From Protula sp. h YS-2021 (Eukaryota > Annelida > Polychaeta > Sabellida > Serpulidae), in NCBI GenBank assembly GCA_949752745.1, contig OX457029.1:17111413-17175412 (forward strand): 64,000 nucleotides of DNA, in the 5' to 3' direction. Below the pieces are notes generated by a model. The model saw only the letters and a program-made list of their open reading frames with translations. It was not told the DNA's origin and did no database searches. How positions within the stretch are numbered: position 1 is the first letter of the stretch; every line of letters begins with the position of its first letter. The position numbers and the translations under genes were made by a program. Positions 33,597 through 43,778 of the stretch are shown in pieces.

Positions 33597-34345
33597 CAGG
33601 CCCAAACCCCCCCCCCCCCGACCGAAACCCTCCCGGCCCTAACCCCCCAGTCAAAACCCCCCCGACTAAAACCCCCCGGCGGCCTAAACCCCCCCGACCC
33701 AAAACCCCCCGGTTTTCTGGTTTACTTTATATTTTGTAATTGCGATGCATCCACGTTGTTTATTACACTTCAAATGCCCGTTTAAGAGACCACATGGCGT
33801 TTAAAATTGCAATTTCCGAACCACTGAAGGAATTGATCATCACTATAAAAGAAACTTCATACATCCATTGATGATAGCACTCAGTTTTTGAAATTGCAAT
33901 TGCTCTTACGATTGATGAGTGTGTACACATTAAAAATTGCAATTCATATGCCGGTTGCGAGATCAGTCGAGTTTACAAATTACAATTTCTCTTGCGGTAG
34001 ATGTGACTTATATCCATTGTGATTCACTTGAATTGGTAATTTAGTGACCCAGATTGCTGTGAAAAATCATGCTACCATCATGGAATACATCACATCTGCT
34101 AAAGGGAATCCAAAGATATTGTACCAAGGGCATTTGTACGTAAAGCAAAAAAATCAAGCACATGGCTATATTTCGTACGAGTGCGAAAAGAGGCGCCAGA
34201 ACAAATTATCATCAGACATTTTCTTTGAGAACGGGGGGGGGGTTTGGGTCGGGGGGTTTAGGCCGCCGGGGGGTTTTAGTCGGGGGGGGGTTGACGGGGG
34301 GTTAGGGCCGGGGGGGTTTCGGTCGGGGGGGTTTGGGCCTAGACT
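33597..34345. mobile_element. 749-bp element with about 115-bp C/G-rich terminal inverted repeats
   Basis: Left arm 33597-33710 starts AGGCCCAAACCCCC and right arm 34230-34345 ends GGGGGTTTGGGCCT. Arms are reverse complements over about 115 bp with small indels in C runs. Each arm is built of about 15-bp variants such as CCGACCGAAACCCT, CCGGCCCTAACCCCCC and CCGACTAAAACCCCCC. The interior (33711-34229) is AT-rich with no gene. No convincing target duplication found. It adjoins the polymerase N-terminus. Confidence 0.78.
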
Positions 34346-34378
34346 CGTAACCCAAGTATTGTAGCATAAGTCTATACT

Positions 34379-34639
34379 ATGAACATTCATGACATTTACA
34401 CATCACTATCTGACATGAATCCCTTGAAAGTCTATCCAAAGCTGGGAGGAAAAAACATGATGAGTTTTATGTACAAACTTTATAATACAAAACTTCATTC
34501 TGACGATGAGCGGTCGCAACGTCCATTCAACGTTTGTGGAAGTTGTATATTCATTGCAGTGTCTGATCTGTCAACTTGTACGATCAATGCTGGGAAGCCT
34601 CAAGGCTTTATTCTCTGTGTTAGCGGCGGTCACAATTAG
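34379..34639 (+). CDS. Unidentified 86-codon open frame
   Basis: MNIHDIYTSLSDMNPLKVYP..., ending CVSGGHN. No known domain recognised. It follows the inverted-repeat element directly and could be a Polinton or host remnant. Weak support. Confidence 0.2.
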   Translation: MNIHDIYTSLSDMNPLKVYPKLGGKNMMSFMYKLYNTKLHSDDERSQRPFNVCGSCIFIAVSDLSTCTINAGKPQGFILCVSGGHN

Positions 34640-34789
34640 TACCGAGGAATGGAGTCTCGCAGTGCAGGCAAAAGGATAATCGCTTGATAATTCGATGCAA
34701 TATCATTCCCACCTGCAAGCATAGTTTGAAAAAAAATGGATATGCTTTGCTAAGAATTGTGGCTGTTTATTCCTTCCATTTTTTTCCCG

Positions 34790-35710
34790 TTTCGTCTCGG
34801 AGGTTTCCAGAAAACTCCTAGTACGCTATTTAACGTAGGACGATGAAATTTGGCACAGAAATAGAGGGTGATGAGATGTCGTGAAATCTGCAAACTTTTT
34901 TTACCTTGACCTTCAAGGTCAAGGTCAAATTGAGGTCGAAGGTTTTTCACCTCAAAGTGGTTTCCAGAAAACTCCTCCTACACGGTTTGTAGTAGAAAGA
35001 CGGCATTTGGCAGAGATATAGAGGATAATGAGTAGTTGTGTAATCCGCTTTTTTTTTACCTTGACCTTCCAGGTCAAAGTCAAATTGAGGTCAAAATATT
35101 TTTTCAAAAACCATCACAAAAAAATGATTTAAATAGGACTCAAATCCTTGTTTCAACACGTGTACGTTGTCAGTAGGCAGTAACATCGTGGATGGAATCT
35201 TGACATTCAGTGTCAAGGTCAAGATCATGTGACCTTTGAATATTGAAATCCGTTAGAGAAAAATTGTCCATTATCTCGAAAACGGCTACAGATAGAGCGA
35301 TTTTGAGCTTATTTTCGACCCTTTGGGCCTAAAAGACGTTACATAACAGGTATCTCGGTGACCTTGACCTCCTCCGCCATGGTCAAGGTCATAAACAACC
35401 AGAATTTGACCATTCTCTCGAAAATGGTTAGAGATAGAGCGATTTTGAGCTTATTTTCGACCCTTTAGACCTAAAAGACGTTACATAACAGGTACCTCGG
35501 TGACCTTGACCTCCTCCGTCATGGTCAAGGTCAAAAACCGGGAGTTGACCATTATCCCGACAACGGTTAGAGATAGAGCGATTTTGAGCTTATTTTCGAC
35601 CGTTTGGGCCTAAAATACGTTATGTAAGATGTACCTCGGTGATCTTGACCTCCTCCGTCATGGTCAAGGTAAAAAACCGGAAGTTGACCATTATCTCACA
35701 AACGGTTAGA
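34790..35710. repeat. Tandem satellite (about 160 and 140-bp units) rich in TGACCTTGA motifs
   Basis: Two units of about 160 bp start near TTTCCAGAAAACTCCT (34802, 34970). Four units of about 140 bp follow, with anchors CATTATCTCGAAAACGG at 35271, 35412, 35551 and 35690. Every unit contains CCTTGACCT...AAGGTCAAGGTCA type sequence. The 140-bp family recurs in reverse orientation at 44075-44755. Confidence 0.85.
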
Positions 35711-36229
35711 AAACTGAATTTGATTGTTTGAAATTACATTATATTTGCTTCGATGTCCTCATTCAAGATAATAATTCGAATGCTGACAATTGTGTGGAAA
35801 GATTGAAAAAATGTGTCTTTGACAAGATAGATTGTACCATTGCAAGTGGGTGTCATTTCGTTACGTGTAGCGAAATTCGGTCTGGTTTATGTATAGGATA
35901 CAGTACGAAGACGGTCCAAGAGTTCAAATAATGGGCAGTTCCGAGTTCTGTATCTGACTTAGTTTACACAATTCACAACCGATTTCCTGGACTGTCGCTA
36001 ACAAAATTCTGGTGTGAAATTATGTCGCCCACTTTCTTGTGACCTATTTTGTCACGCACTGGTTTGAAATCAATAAACAAGGTGTGACAAAAATGATGGA
36101 CAGTTTAGATCTTTCATTCAGTGGGTGGTGTGCGAAGTGTAAACATGGAAAAAAGGGTTCTTGGGTATCGTTAATGAAAATGCCCAGCTGAATTGCCCAT
36201 TGGATGCAAATTCTTTCGTAAAATTTAGT

Positions 36230-36230
<1 letters not shown>
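35711..36230. other. No recognised gene
   Basis: A 67-codon open frame (35728-35931) with no recognisable domain. Otherwise unique sequence. Confidence 0.4.

Positions 36231-36231
<1 letters not shown>

Positions 36232-36324
<93 letters not shown>
36232..36324. repeat. (CA)n microsatellite, about 92 bp
   Basis: Uninterrupted CA dinucleotides. Confidence 0.98.
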
Positions 36325-36327
<3 letters not shown>

Positions 36328-36499
36328 CGACAGAGGGGGGCGGGGTAGGGGTGGAGGAACGTTGGCGGCGAGGTGGAGACGGGGGATGGTGGGACGGGCC
36401 GCGGCGGGGGGGGGGGGGGGTGGTCAACACATGGAACGGTGGTTGTTTTAGCTTCGCCGCCGCGGTACGCGCGGAGCGGGGAACTTATAAAACTCTCGT

Positions 36500-36950
36500 T
36501 GTCCGTCTGTCCCCCACCAGTCACCTTTAACCGCAGGCTTTCGATTTTTTGCGGGAAGTAATAAAATGTGTTGCAGTTGTGCGACTTCGGGGTTATTTCT
36601 GAATTTGACCCAAAAGTGACGAAACTGTGAAACTTGAAACCTGACCAAATTTTTTGTTTATTGGGGGGGGGTGTACTGTGCGGGCATCTTTGTACGCGTA
36701 ATTTCTCCGTGATTCTGCCAGGCCGCCTTTTGAGTTTTTATGGAGCGAAGGAATATATGCTGCAATTGTGCAACGTGAGATTGTTTTGGGATTTGACCAA
36801 AAATTTACGAAAATATGAAACTTCCAACATAACCAAAATTTTTGTTTGTGGAGGCACGATGCTTCCACTTTTGTCTGTTGACCAAAATTTCGTCCACCAC
36901 CCTCCTGCTTTTTACTTGCGATTTTTCAGTGAGCTTTTGACCGAAGGAGT
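36500..36950. repeat. Two diverged copies of a roughly 230-bp repeat
   Basis: TGCAGTTGTGCGAC / TGCAATTGTGCAAC, ATTTGACCCAAAAGTGACGAAA / ATTTGACCAAAAATTTACGAAA and ACCAAATTTTTTGTTT / ACCAAAATTTTTGTTT occur about 200 bp apart (near 36573 and 36771). Confidence 0.6.
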
Positions 36951-36960
36951 GTACATTTAG

Positions 36961-37799
36961 ATATCTTTCGGCGGGAGACTACGATCAGTTTCACTGATAG
37001 ACTTGTTAAATATTTTTTTAGATACGCCAAATCGTCCGAAACGAAAGTAAAATGAGCAGTTGTTTATTTTTCATTTCAAGCAGCAGCGAATCCATTGGTT
37101 TAAAATAATGGACTCGCAACAGCAAAGAGTCCACTATTAAAAAAATAATGGATTCCCACCAGTCCATTACATTTAAATAATGGACTGTAAGAACAAAGGG
37201 ATGACGTCACAGGTGTAAACTAAAGAAAGGATGCAGTCCTGAAAAAAGAGCAGTGAATATTGCTCTGATTTCTTTTTCACTAACCTCCTTTTATCATTAA
37301 CCTCCTTTTTATAACGTTTTGTATCTGAAATATTTTCGGATTATATTTTTCGCTTGCTCGACTTATGGTCACATGAAATTGTCGCTGACTGAAATGGCAA
37401 ATGAGATGTGATGAGTTGCTACCGAATTCTAGCCATGATGTACATCAGAGGCGTGGCTGACAACGCAGGGGTTGCGAAGAAACCCCTTTTGACCCGGCCC
37501 TCGCGAAACCCCTCGCTTGTGGCTTGAAGTGACATAATGTAACGGGCCACCTGCATAACCTTTGGCCCAGACAAAGCAAGCGGCGTTGCATAATCCCTGA
37601 GCCGCTGTGACATGTGACACTTTGTCAGTGCCGCTCTGCTCTCGAATATCTTCATCAGCAATACAAAGAAAAGCAGTACCAAAACCCCAACAGTTACTCC
37701 CATATTTATTTCAAAGAATAAGTATATTTCTATCGGTTCGTATAAATTGTTATACCAAACATATTTCGCTACCGAGTGTCAAAACCTGGGAGTACGAAG
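36961..37799. other. No gene; palindromic motifs near 37100-37190
   Basis: CAGTCCATTA and TAATGGACTG form a perfect 10-bp inverted repeat separated by 8 bp (37161-37188). A related hairpin AATAATGGACTC / GAGTCCACTATT lies at about 37105-37140. The rest is unique sequence. Confidence 0.55.
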
Positions 37800-38560
37800 T
37801 CATGATCTAACCGATGAATGGTCGTTTTTATATGTATGTAGTTGTCATATCTAACCATTGAATGGCCGGTTTTTATATGTATGTCGTGTGTCACTGTGTA
37901 ACCCGATGAGTGGTCGTTTTTATATGTATGTCGTGTGTCACGGTGTAACCCGATGAGTGGTCGTTTTTATATGTATGTCGTGTGTCACGGTGTAACCCGA
38001 TGAGTGGTCGTTTTTATATGTATGTCGTGTGTCACGGTGTAACCCGATGAGTGGTCGTTTTTTATATGTATGTCGTGTGTCACGGTGTAACCCGATGAGT
38101 GGTCGTTTTTATATGTATGTCGTGTGTCACGGTGTAACCCGATGAGTGGTGGTTTTTATATGTATGTCGTGTGTCACGGTGTAACCCGATGAGTGGTCGT
38201 TTTTATATGTATGTCGTGTGTCACGGTGTAACCCGATGAGTGGTGGTTTTTATATGTATGTCGTGTGTCACGGTGTAACCCGATGAGTGGTCGTTTTTAT
38301 ATGTATGTCGTGTGTCACGGTGTAACCCGATGAGTGGTCGTTTTTATATGTATGTCGTGTGTCACGGTGTAACCCGATGAGTGGTCGTTTTTATATGCAT
38401 GTAGTGTGTCACGGTGTAACCCGATGAGTGGTCGTTTTTATATGTATGTCGTGTGTCACGGTGTAACCCGATGAGTGGTCGTTTTTATATGCATGTAGTG
38501 TGTCACGGTGTAACCCGATGAGTGGTCGTTTTTATATTGAGTGTGCAGTGTGTCATGATC
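37800..38560. repeat. 47-bp satellite, about 16 copies
   Basis: Unit GTGTCACGGTGTAACCCGAT, GAGTGGTCGTTTTTATATGT, ATGTCGT repeats at exactly 47 bp (for example AACCCGATG at 37900 and 37947). Copies are nearly identical, so the array expanded or homogenised recently. It runs up to the first of two inverted-repeat elements. Confidence 0.95.
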
Positions 38561-38584
38561 TAACCCGCAGGCTTGGTATATGTA

Positions 38585-39036
38585 TGGTAAACGGTCATCT
38601 GCCCCCCGGTCAACTGCCCCCTCCCCCCAGTCAACTGCCCCCCCTCTTTTGCAACCCGGTCGACTGCCCCCCCCCCCCCAACTGCAATTTGACGGAAACG
38701 TCATCTGCCCCCCTCTTTTTTAAGTGGAAAAAAAAAATTCTTGAAAAAAATTAGGCAATTGTGATGTTCCCGTCTACTTCGTCTCCGAAACAATTGATCT
38801 TCATTGATCTATTCACCAATATTGATCTTAGGAGAGACTGATTCGTAACCTATACTATAATTTTATTTATTGTGTCTTTGTAAGCCAAGAACCCAAGAAA
38901 AAATAGTATATGGAGGGGGCAAGCGACGACCCCTCTACTCTGAAGGGGGGGGGACAGTCGACCGGGTCGAAAAAAAAGGGGGGGGGGGGGGCATATGACA
39001 GGGGGGAGTTGACCGGGGGACAGATGACCGGGATTC
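38585..39036. mobile_element. 452-bp hAT-like non-autonomous element with 8-bp target duplication
   Basis: Flanked by TATATGTA at 38577-38584 and 39037-39044. It starts TGGTAAACGGTCATCTGCC and ends CAGATGACCGGGATTC. The arms are inverted and consist of tandem GGTCAACTGCCCCCC-like units. No coding region. The 8-bp duplication and short ends fit hAT-superfamily MITEs; the superfamily is inferred. Confidence 0.75.
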
Positions 39037-39123
39037 TATATGTATACATATAAAAAAATGAAATTTTGATGTTGCCATTTTTTTCCGACTTTGCACTGTG
39101 CAATTTTTTCCAGGTGCCATTAT

Positions 39124-39483
39124 TGGTAAACGGTAATCTGCCCCCCCCCCGGTAATCTGCCCCCCTCAAATTTTCAATACTTGGTAATCTGCCCCCTCTC
39201 ATGCACTGATTATGTATATGTGTGCGTTTCTTTTTTATTTTCAGGATTAACATCTTAACACTTGAAAGCGATTCATGTATATAAATATTCATTCATTCAT
39301 TCATTCATTCATGCAGTCTTTTGCCCAAACAATAAGAAAAAAAAAACAACTTTTTTATTTTAACCATATTTATTTGTTTTCTGTTCAAGGCACAACATAG
39401 TTTAATGTCGCTAAATGCATATACTAAATCAGTTCCCTTTTAATATAAAGAACAGTAAAACACACACACACACACACACACAC

Positions 39484-39569
<86 letters not shown>

Positions 39570-39800
39570 TATATATAATATATATAATATATATAATATA
39601 TATAATATATATAATATATATAATATATAATATATATATAATATATATAATATATAATATATATATATATATAATATGAGGAGGGGGCAGATTACCTAGT
39701 ATGGAAAATTTGAGGGTGCAGATTACCGGGGGGCAGATTGTCGGGGGGCAGATTACCGGGGGGGGGCAGATCACCGGGGGGGGGCAGATTACCTAGATTC
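39124..39800. mobile_element. 677-bp second copy of the same element family, 8-bp target duplication
   Basis: Flanked by GCCATTAT at 39116-39123 and 39801-39808. It starts TGGTAAACGGTAATCTGCC and ends GGCAGATTACCTAGATTC, matching the neighbour at 38585. The arms are again C/G-rich tandem GGTAATCTGCCCCCC units. The interior contains (CA)n and (TA)n microsatellites. Confidence 0.8.
39463..39675. repeat. (CA)n then (TA)n / (ATATATA)n microsatellite
   Basis: ACACAC at 39463-39482, pure TA to about 39568, then TATATAATA variants to about 39675. Inside the inverted-repeat element 39124-39800. Confidence 0.95.
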
Positions 39801-40017
39801 GCCATTATTTCCATTGCCGTTCTTTCCGTTGCCATTTTTTCCGTACCACGTATGCATTATTATCACGTCACAAGGCCGCGATAATGACTTTATTACATTT
39901 TTGCATAGATATAAAAAGGAAAATACAAATTTTGATGCTGTGATTAAAAAAAAACACGAAGGCTCTTTGCCTGTGATGTTATCACTGTTAAATTTTATAT
40001 GGGTTTTCTCCCATATT

Positions 40018-40094
40018 GTTATTATTGTTGTTGTTGTTGTTATTGTTATTATTGTTGTTATTGCTATTATTGCTATTATTGTTATTACTTTCAA

Positions 40095-40190
<96 letters not shown>
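40018..40190. repeat. (TTA/TTG)n microsatellite
   Basis: TTATTGTTG-type triplets from 40018, becoming pure ATT repeats at about 40098-40190. Confidence 0.95.
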
Positions 40191-40191
<1 letters not shown>

Positions 40192-40687
40192 CTGTTGTCG
40201 CTGTTGTTTAATTCCCGCCGAAACGGAATCCCGTAGTATTATTCCACGGTGTTATGATTTCATCTGTGTCGGCGCATAATTCGCTGCAGATTTCCCCCTC
40301 TGTATTTGGTGAGGCTGTGGGGTGCAGCTGTCATCGAGGGGGCGGGGGGGGGGGCAGCCTGTTCATGGCGCACTTGCACACAAAGACTTTTCTGGTGTGC
40401 CTAATATTCACCCATAATGTCTTTGTGTGCCGTCAAAATAATGATGATGATGTTCAAACTGACACGCTATTTTAGAGAGTCGGGGCTTGCCTTGTTGGGG
40501 AACTATTTCGGAGCAATTGCCCATGTTTCGGTGCATCAGTATATCTAATGCAGGCAAAATCATTTTATAACTAAATTTAAAATGATACAAGAATATTAAA
40601 ATGTACGCTGGGCTAGTGATTTGGTCGTTACTATTGCGCTAGTTCTCATAACTTCCATTACCTAAGCGTTTAGAACATTAGTAATTA

Positions 40688-41510
40688 TATGTCTCCTCCT
40701 AAGGGAGACATATATAGCATTTGGGGTGTCCGTCCATCCGTCCGTCTGTCCGTCTGTCCGCAGTGACTTCTTATGAAATTAATGAGTCGATTTTTCACAA
40801 AACACACATACATATTGGGGTACATGTCTAGATGATGCCCGTGTTATTTTTTTTTTTTTTTCGTTTCTTCAAAAATTATATTTTTGGCAATTTTTTGAAA
40901 AAAATGGGGGAGAGGGGAATTTCGTGCATTTTTGAATCTCCAAAACAGTTCGTTGGATAAGGCTCAGATGTCGCATGAAGAACACACATGTAGCGCAAAT
41001 GTATAGTGCCAAGTTTTTCTTCATTTCCGCTGAAAATGTATATTTGGCGAATTTATAAATTTTTGGTTTTTAACTTTTTTTGGGTCATATTGTTGCGGTA
41101 TCTCCGAAACGGTTTTTTTTATTAGGCTGAAACGTGGCAAGAACCCACATATAGTGCAAATGTTTACTGCGAAGTTTTTCTTCATTTCCGTTGAAAATGT
41201 ATTTTTGGCGATTTTTTTAATTGTTGAATTTTAACTTTTTTGGCCATATTTTTGAGATATCTCCGAAACAGTTTGTTTGATTAGGCTGAAACATGGCAAA
41301 AAGAACCCATATATAGTGGAAATGTTTACTGCGAAGTTTTTCTTCGTTTTCTGTAAAAATGTTTTTTTGACGATTTTTTTTTTTCAATTTTTTTGGGCTC
41401 GCCAGTGTTGTACTTTTAAGCAAGGATTTTTTTTCCACGTGACTGAGTGGGGGGCGGGGGAGACATATCCGTTTTTGTTTTAACAAAAACACTGGCCAGT
41501 CTAGTAATAA
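40688..41510. repeat. Interspersed repeat family with GTCCGTCC head and tandem interior
   Basis: Opens ATATGTCTCCTCCTAAGG, then GTCCGTCCATCCGTCCGTCT. Three diverged interior units share TTCTTCATTTCCG and GAAAATGTAT text (about 41020, 41180, 41340). It ends GGGGGAGACATATCCG and ACACTGGCCAGTCTAGT. The reverse complement of the same family lies at 60990-61490; parts recur at 4333 and 5965. Confidence 0.75.
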
Positions 41511-42400
41511 TAAGTACCAACGGAGCACCCGAGCAAATCACAGGAAACAACAGGGACATTTTCGACACTGGCTCCATGGTTTGCTCTCTATAATTGCTTG
41601 ATTTTCCTACCCCAATACGTGCGATTTTTTAAAAGAAAAGATTGCAGGCTCAGGATAAATTTTCTTTGGCACCCTTCACTTAAGAAATAGACTGAAGCTT
41701 GTAAGAGCACATAGTTGTTAGCTGTTGGTTCAGACCAGCGATGTAACTTGTGCTTTGTGCCATCAGCATTGGGGTGCAGTTGCAATATGCTGACTTTCCT
41801 CAATTATACCAATAAAAACCCGCTGAAATAAAAGCATGGTGATGTCAGGCATCTAACTTTAACTCCGTATTAAACATGCATCATGTTGCAGTCTTCTCCC
41901 TCGACGAGATGATATCATCATAAATACAAGGAGATTTCAATGACATCAATGGCGTCATTGCAAGAACAAAAGACAATGCTCATTCAAAGTGGCGAAATAA
42001 GCGGCAGCAATTGTCGTCTGCGACTGCCCACGTGACACGGCAAAGATAGACGTCAGATGTGAGACAAGAAAGGCTCTTCTGAGTGTCCAGGACTAGCCGT
42101 GGTTTGCTGCGCGGTAGTCAGCAGACCGGAGTGTTTCGATCTGAGAACAAAAAGACGCGACTGTCAGGCGTGCACTCAGCTGTGCCGCATGAATAATTAG
42201 AGACTCATTCCCCCAACCATTCAACTCTCTCACCAATCATGGCTTTTAATTATCGCAATCCCAGCAAATAAATGGTTATGAGTGTTTGTTTCCTGAGCGT
42301 TGTGGAGCTGAACAAAGACTTCTAGCAGCTGCCCGATTTGCGCGTGTTTTGGTTACTCGATCAGTCATAACCGCTTTCCTAAAAAGGCAGAAGACGGGTA
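41511..42400. other. No recognised gene
   Basis: Unique sequence with short frames only. Confidence 0.5.
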
Positions 42401-42404
42401 TATA

Positions 42405-42662
42405 GGGTGGCATGGGGATTGGGGGGGGGGGGGTAGGAGGAGGAGTAGAAAGATGTAATGTGGCTTTTTTAAAAGACAGTTCGAGGTCCGTGGCAATGGA
42501 CGGTAATGTTGAATCCCAGGGTGAGAAGGACTACCCCATTCCTGTTCGATAATTCGCTTTAAGAGGGCACACGGCATCCTTCACCACCCATCGCCGGCCC
42601 GATTCGAACCCACGGCCTGGGGATTAGGAGTCAATTTAGCTACAACCAAGCCACAACTGCCC
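42405..42662 (-). mobile_element. tRNA-derived SINE
   Basis: On the minus strand it starts GGGGCAGTTGTGGCTTGG, with an A-box-like TGGCTTGGTTGTAG (about 42641-42655) and a B box GGTTCGAATC (42601-42610), spaced as in tRNA promoters. A non-tRNA body follows to about 42405. The tRNA cloverleaf is degenerate, so it is a SINE and not a tRNA gene. Confidence 0.65.
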
Positions 42663-43778
42663 CACTTATACTTGTATACAACAGTTTCCCTTTGTTAGTA
42701 AATTGTTTATATACAATCCTATGGAAAATCCCAAGCCTTTATTTAAGTGACAATTAAAAATGTGCATATGCCAGGGGTGGGTGGGGGTGGGGATGGGGGG
42801 TTGACAAGGGTCGTAGGAGTTATCTGGGGTCTTGGCTGAGTGAGGTTTGACCATGGATCCCTGGTTTGATGCAGGTTGCTACTACAGCGTAAATGACACA
42901 GACAGCACACGCCAATATTTTTCTTTTATTGAGATTAGGCCAAATTCGTAAAAAGTTACTCCAGGAACAAATCTTACAAAAGGTTATGAACGCTATTAGT
43001 TCTAGTGGTGTTGATATTTTTATGTAAAATGTTGTCATTATTAGCGAATATTTTATTCAAAAGAAGGTATTGCCCGCGACTGTGTTTGCAGTGGGAGGGA
43101 GACGCTGGCGATTTTGTCTGAGTTAGCATTCGTGCTGAAACCAATGCCTGGTTGTGTTGGTCTGTCGTTGTCGACACGAATGACTCAAAAGAGGGGTGCA
43201 TTCGAAACAAAGGAATGGCTTGAGATTTAATTACGGCCATGACAGGTGTACGAGAAAGAGGCAGTTGCACTTGATATGGTGACGTCATATGTTTATCGTC
43301 TGTTGCACAAAAATATCACCAGCTCCTCCTCTTTGTTCGCGCCATTTGGCGTCTGAAAACGTGACCATCAATCCCCTGCGTTTGTTAAGCATTCTTTGTT
43401 CAGTCTTCATGCAAACCACAAAGAGAAATTCGTTCCTCCCTGCCGCCGCTTAGCTCTGTGCTGTTGCCAGCAGGGCGTGGAGAAGGTCAGACAATAAGCA
43501 AACCTGGCCCGGGGCCGTGGGGCTAATGCCCACTTTGTTTGCTCAATATTATCAACAGCTTGAGTTTTCAGGTCGCTTTTGTGTTTTGTATGTTTGCTGC
43601 AAGTGGTAAAATAACGCCAAACAGTTATTTGACGATTTACCCCCATTTCTTTCCTAGCAATTCTTTTCGTAATAATTTGCAAGATAACGCGCAACAGTGC
43701 CTGTGATAAGCAAATATAAACAGCGACACCGAGTAATGTCGCCATGCCTGAATATTGTAGAAAAAGAATGGCTGTTTC
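42663..43778. other. No recognised gene
   Basis: Unique sequence, short frames only (largest 112 codons on minus at 43407-43745 with no recognisable domain). Confidence 0.45.

Noticed and set aside
33580..34360. Target-site duplication for the 33597 element, or its arms as the Polinton's own terminal repeat
   Set aside because: Flanks (CGTACAAG versus CGTAACCC) match only in part, and the second arm is only 630 bp away, not at the far end of the Polinton near 19.8 kb.
36232..36430. Cysteine/valine-rich frames across the CA repeat, and similar frames in the TA and TTA repeats
   Set aside because: Microsatellite translation only.
37800..38560. CRISPR-like regular repeat
   Set aside because: Eukaryotic context, units are contiguous with no unique spacers; an ordinary satellite. 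The same holds for the 41-bp and 45-bp arrays.
42585..42662. A tRNA gene
   Set aside because: A and B boxes are present but the cloverleaf does not pair well and a SINE body follows.
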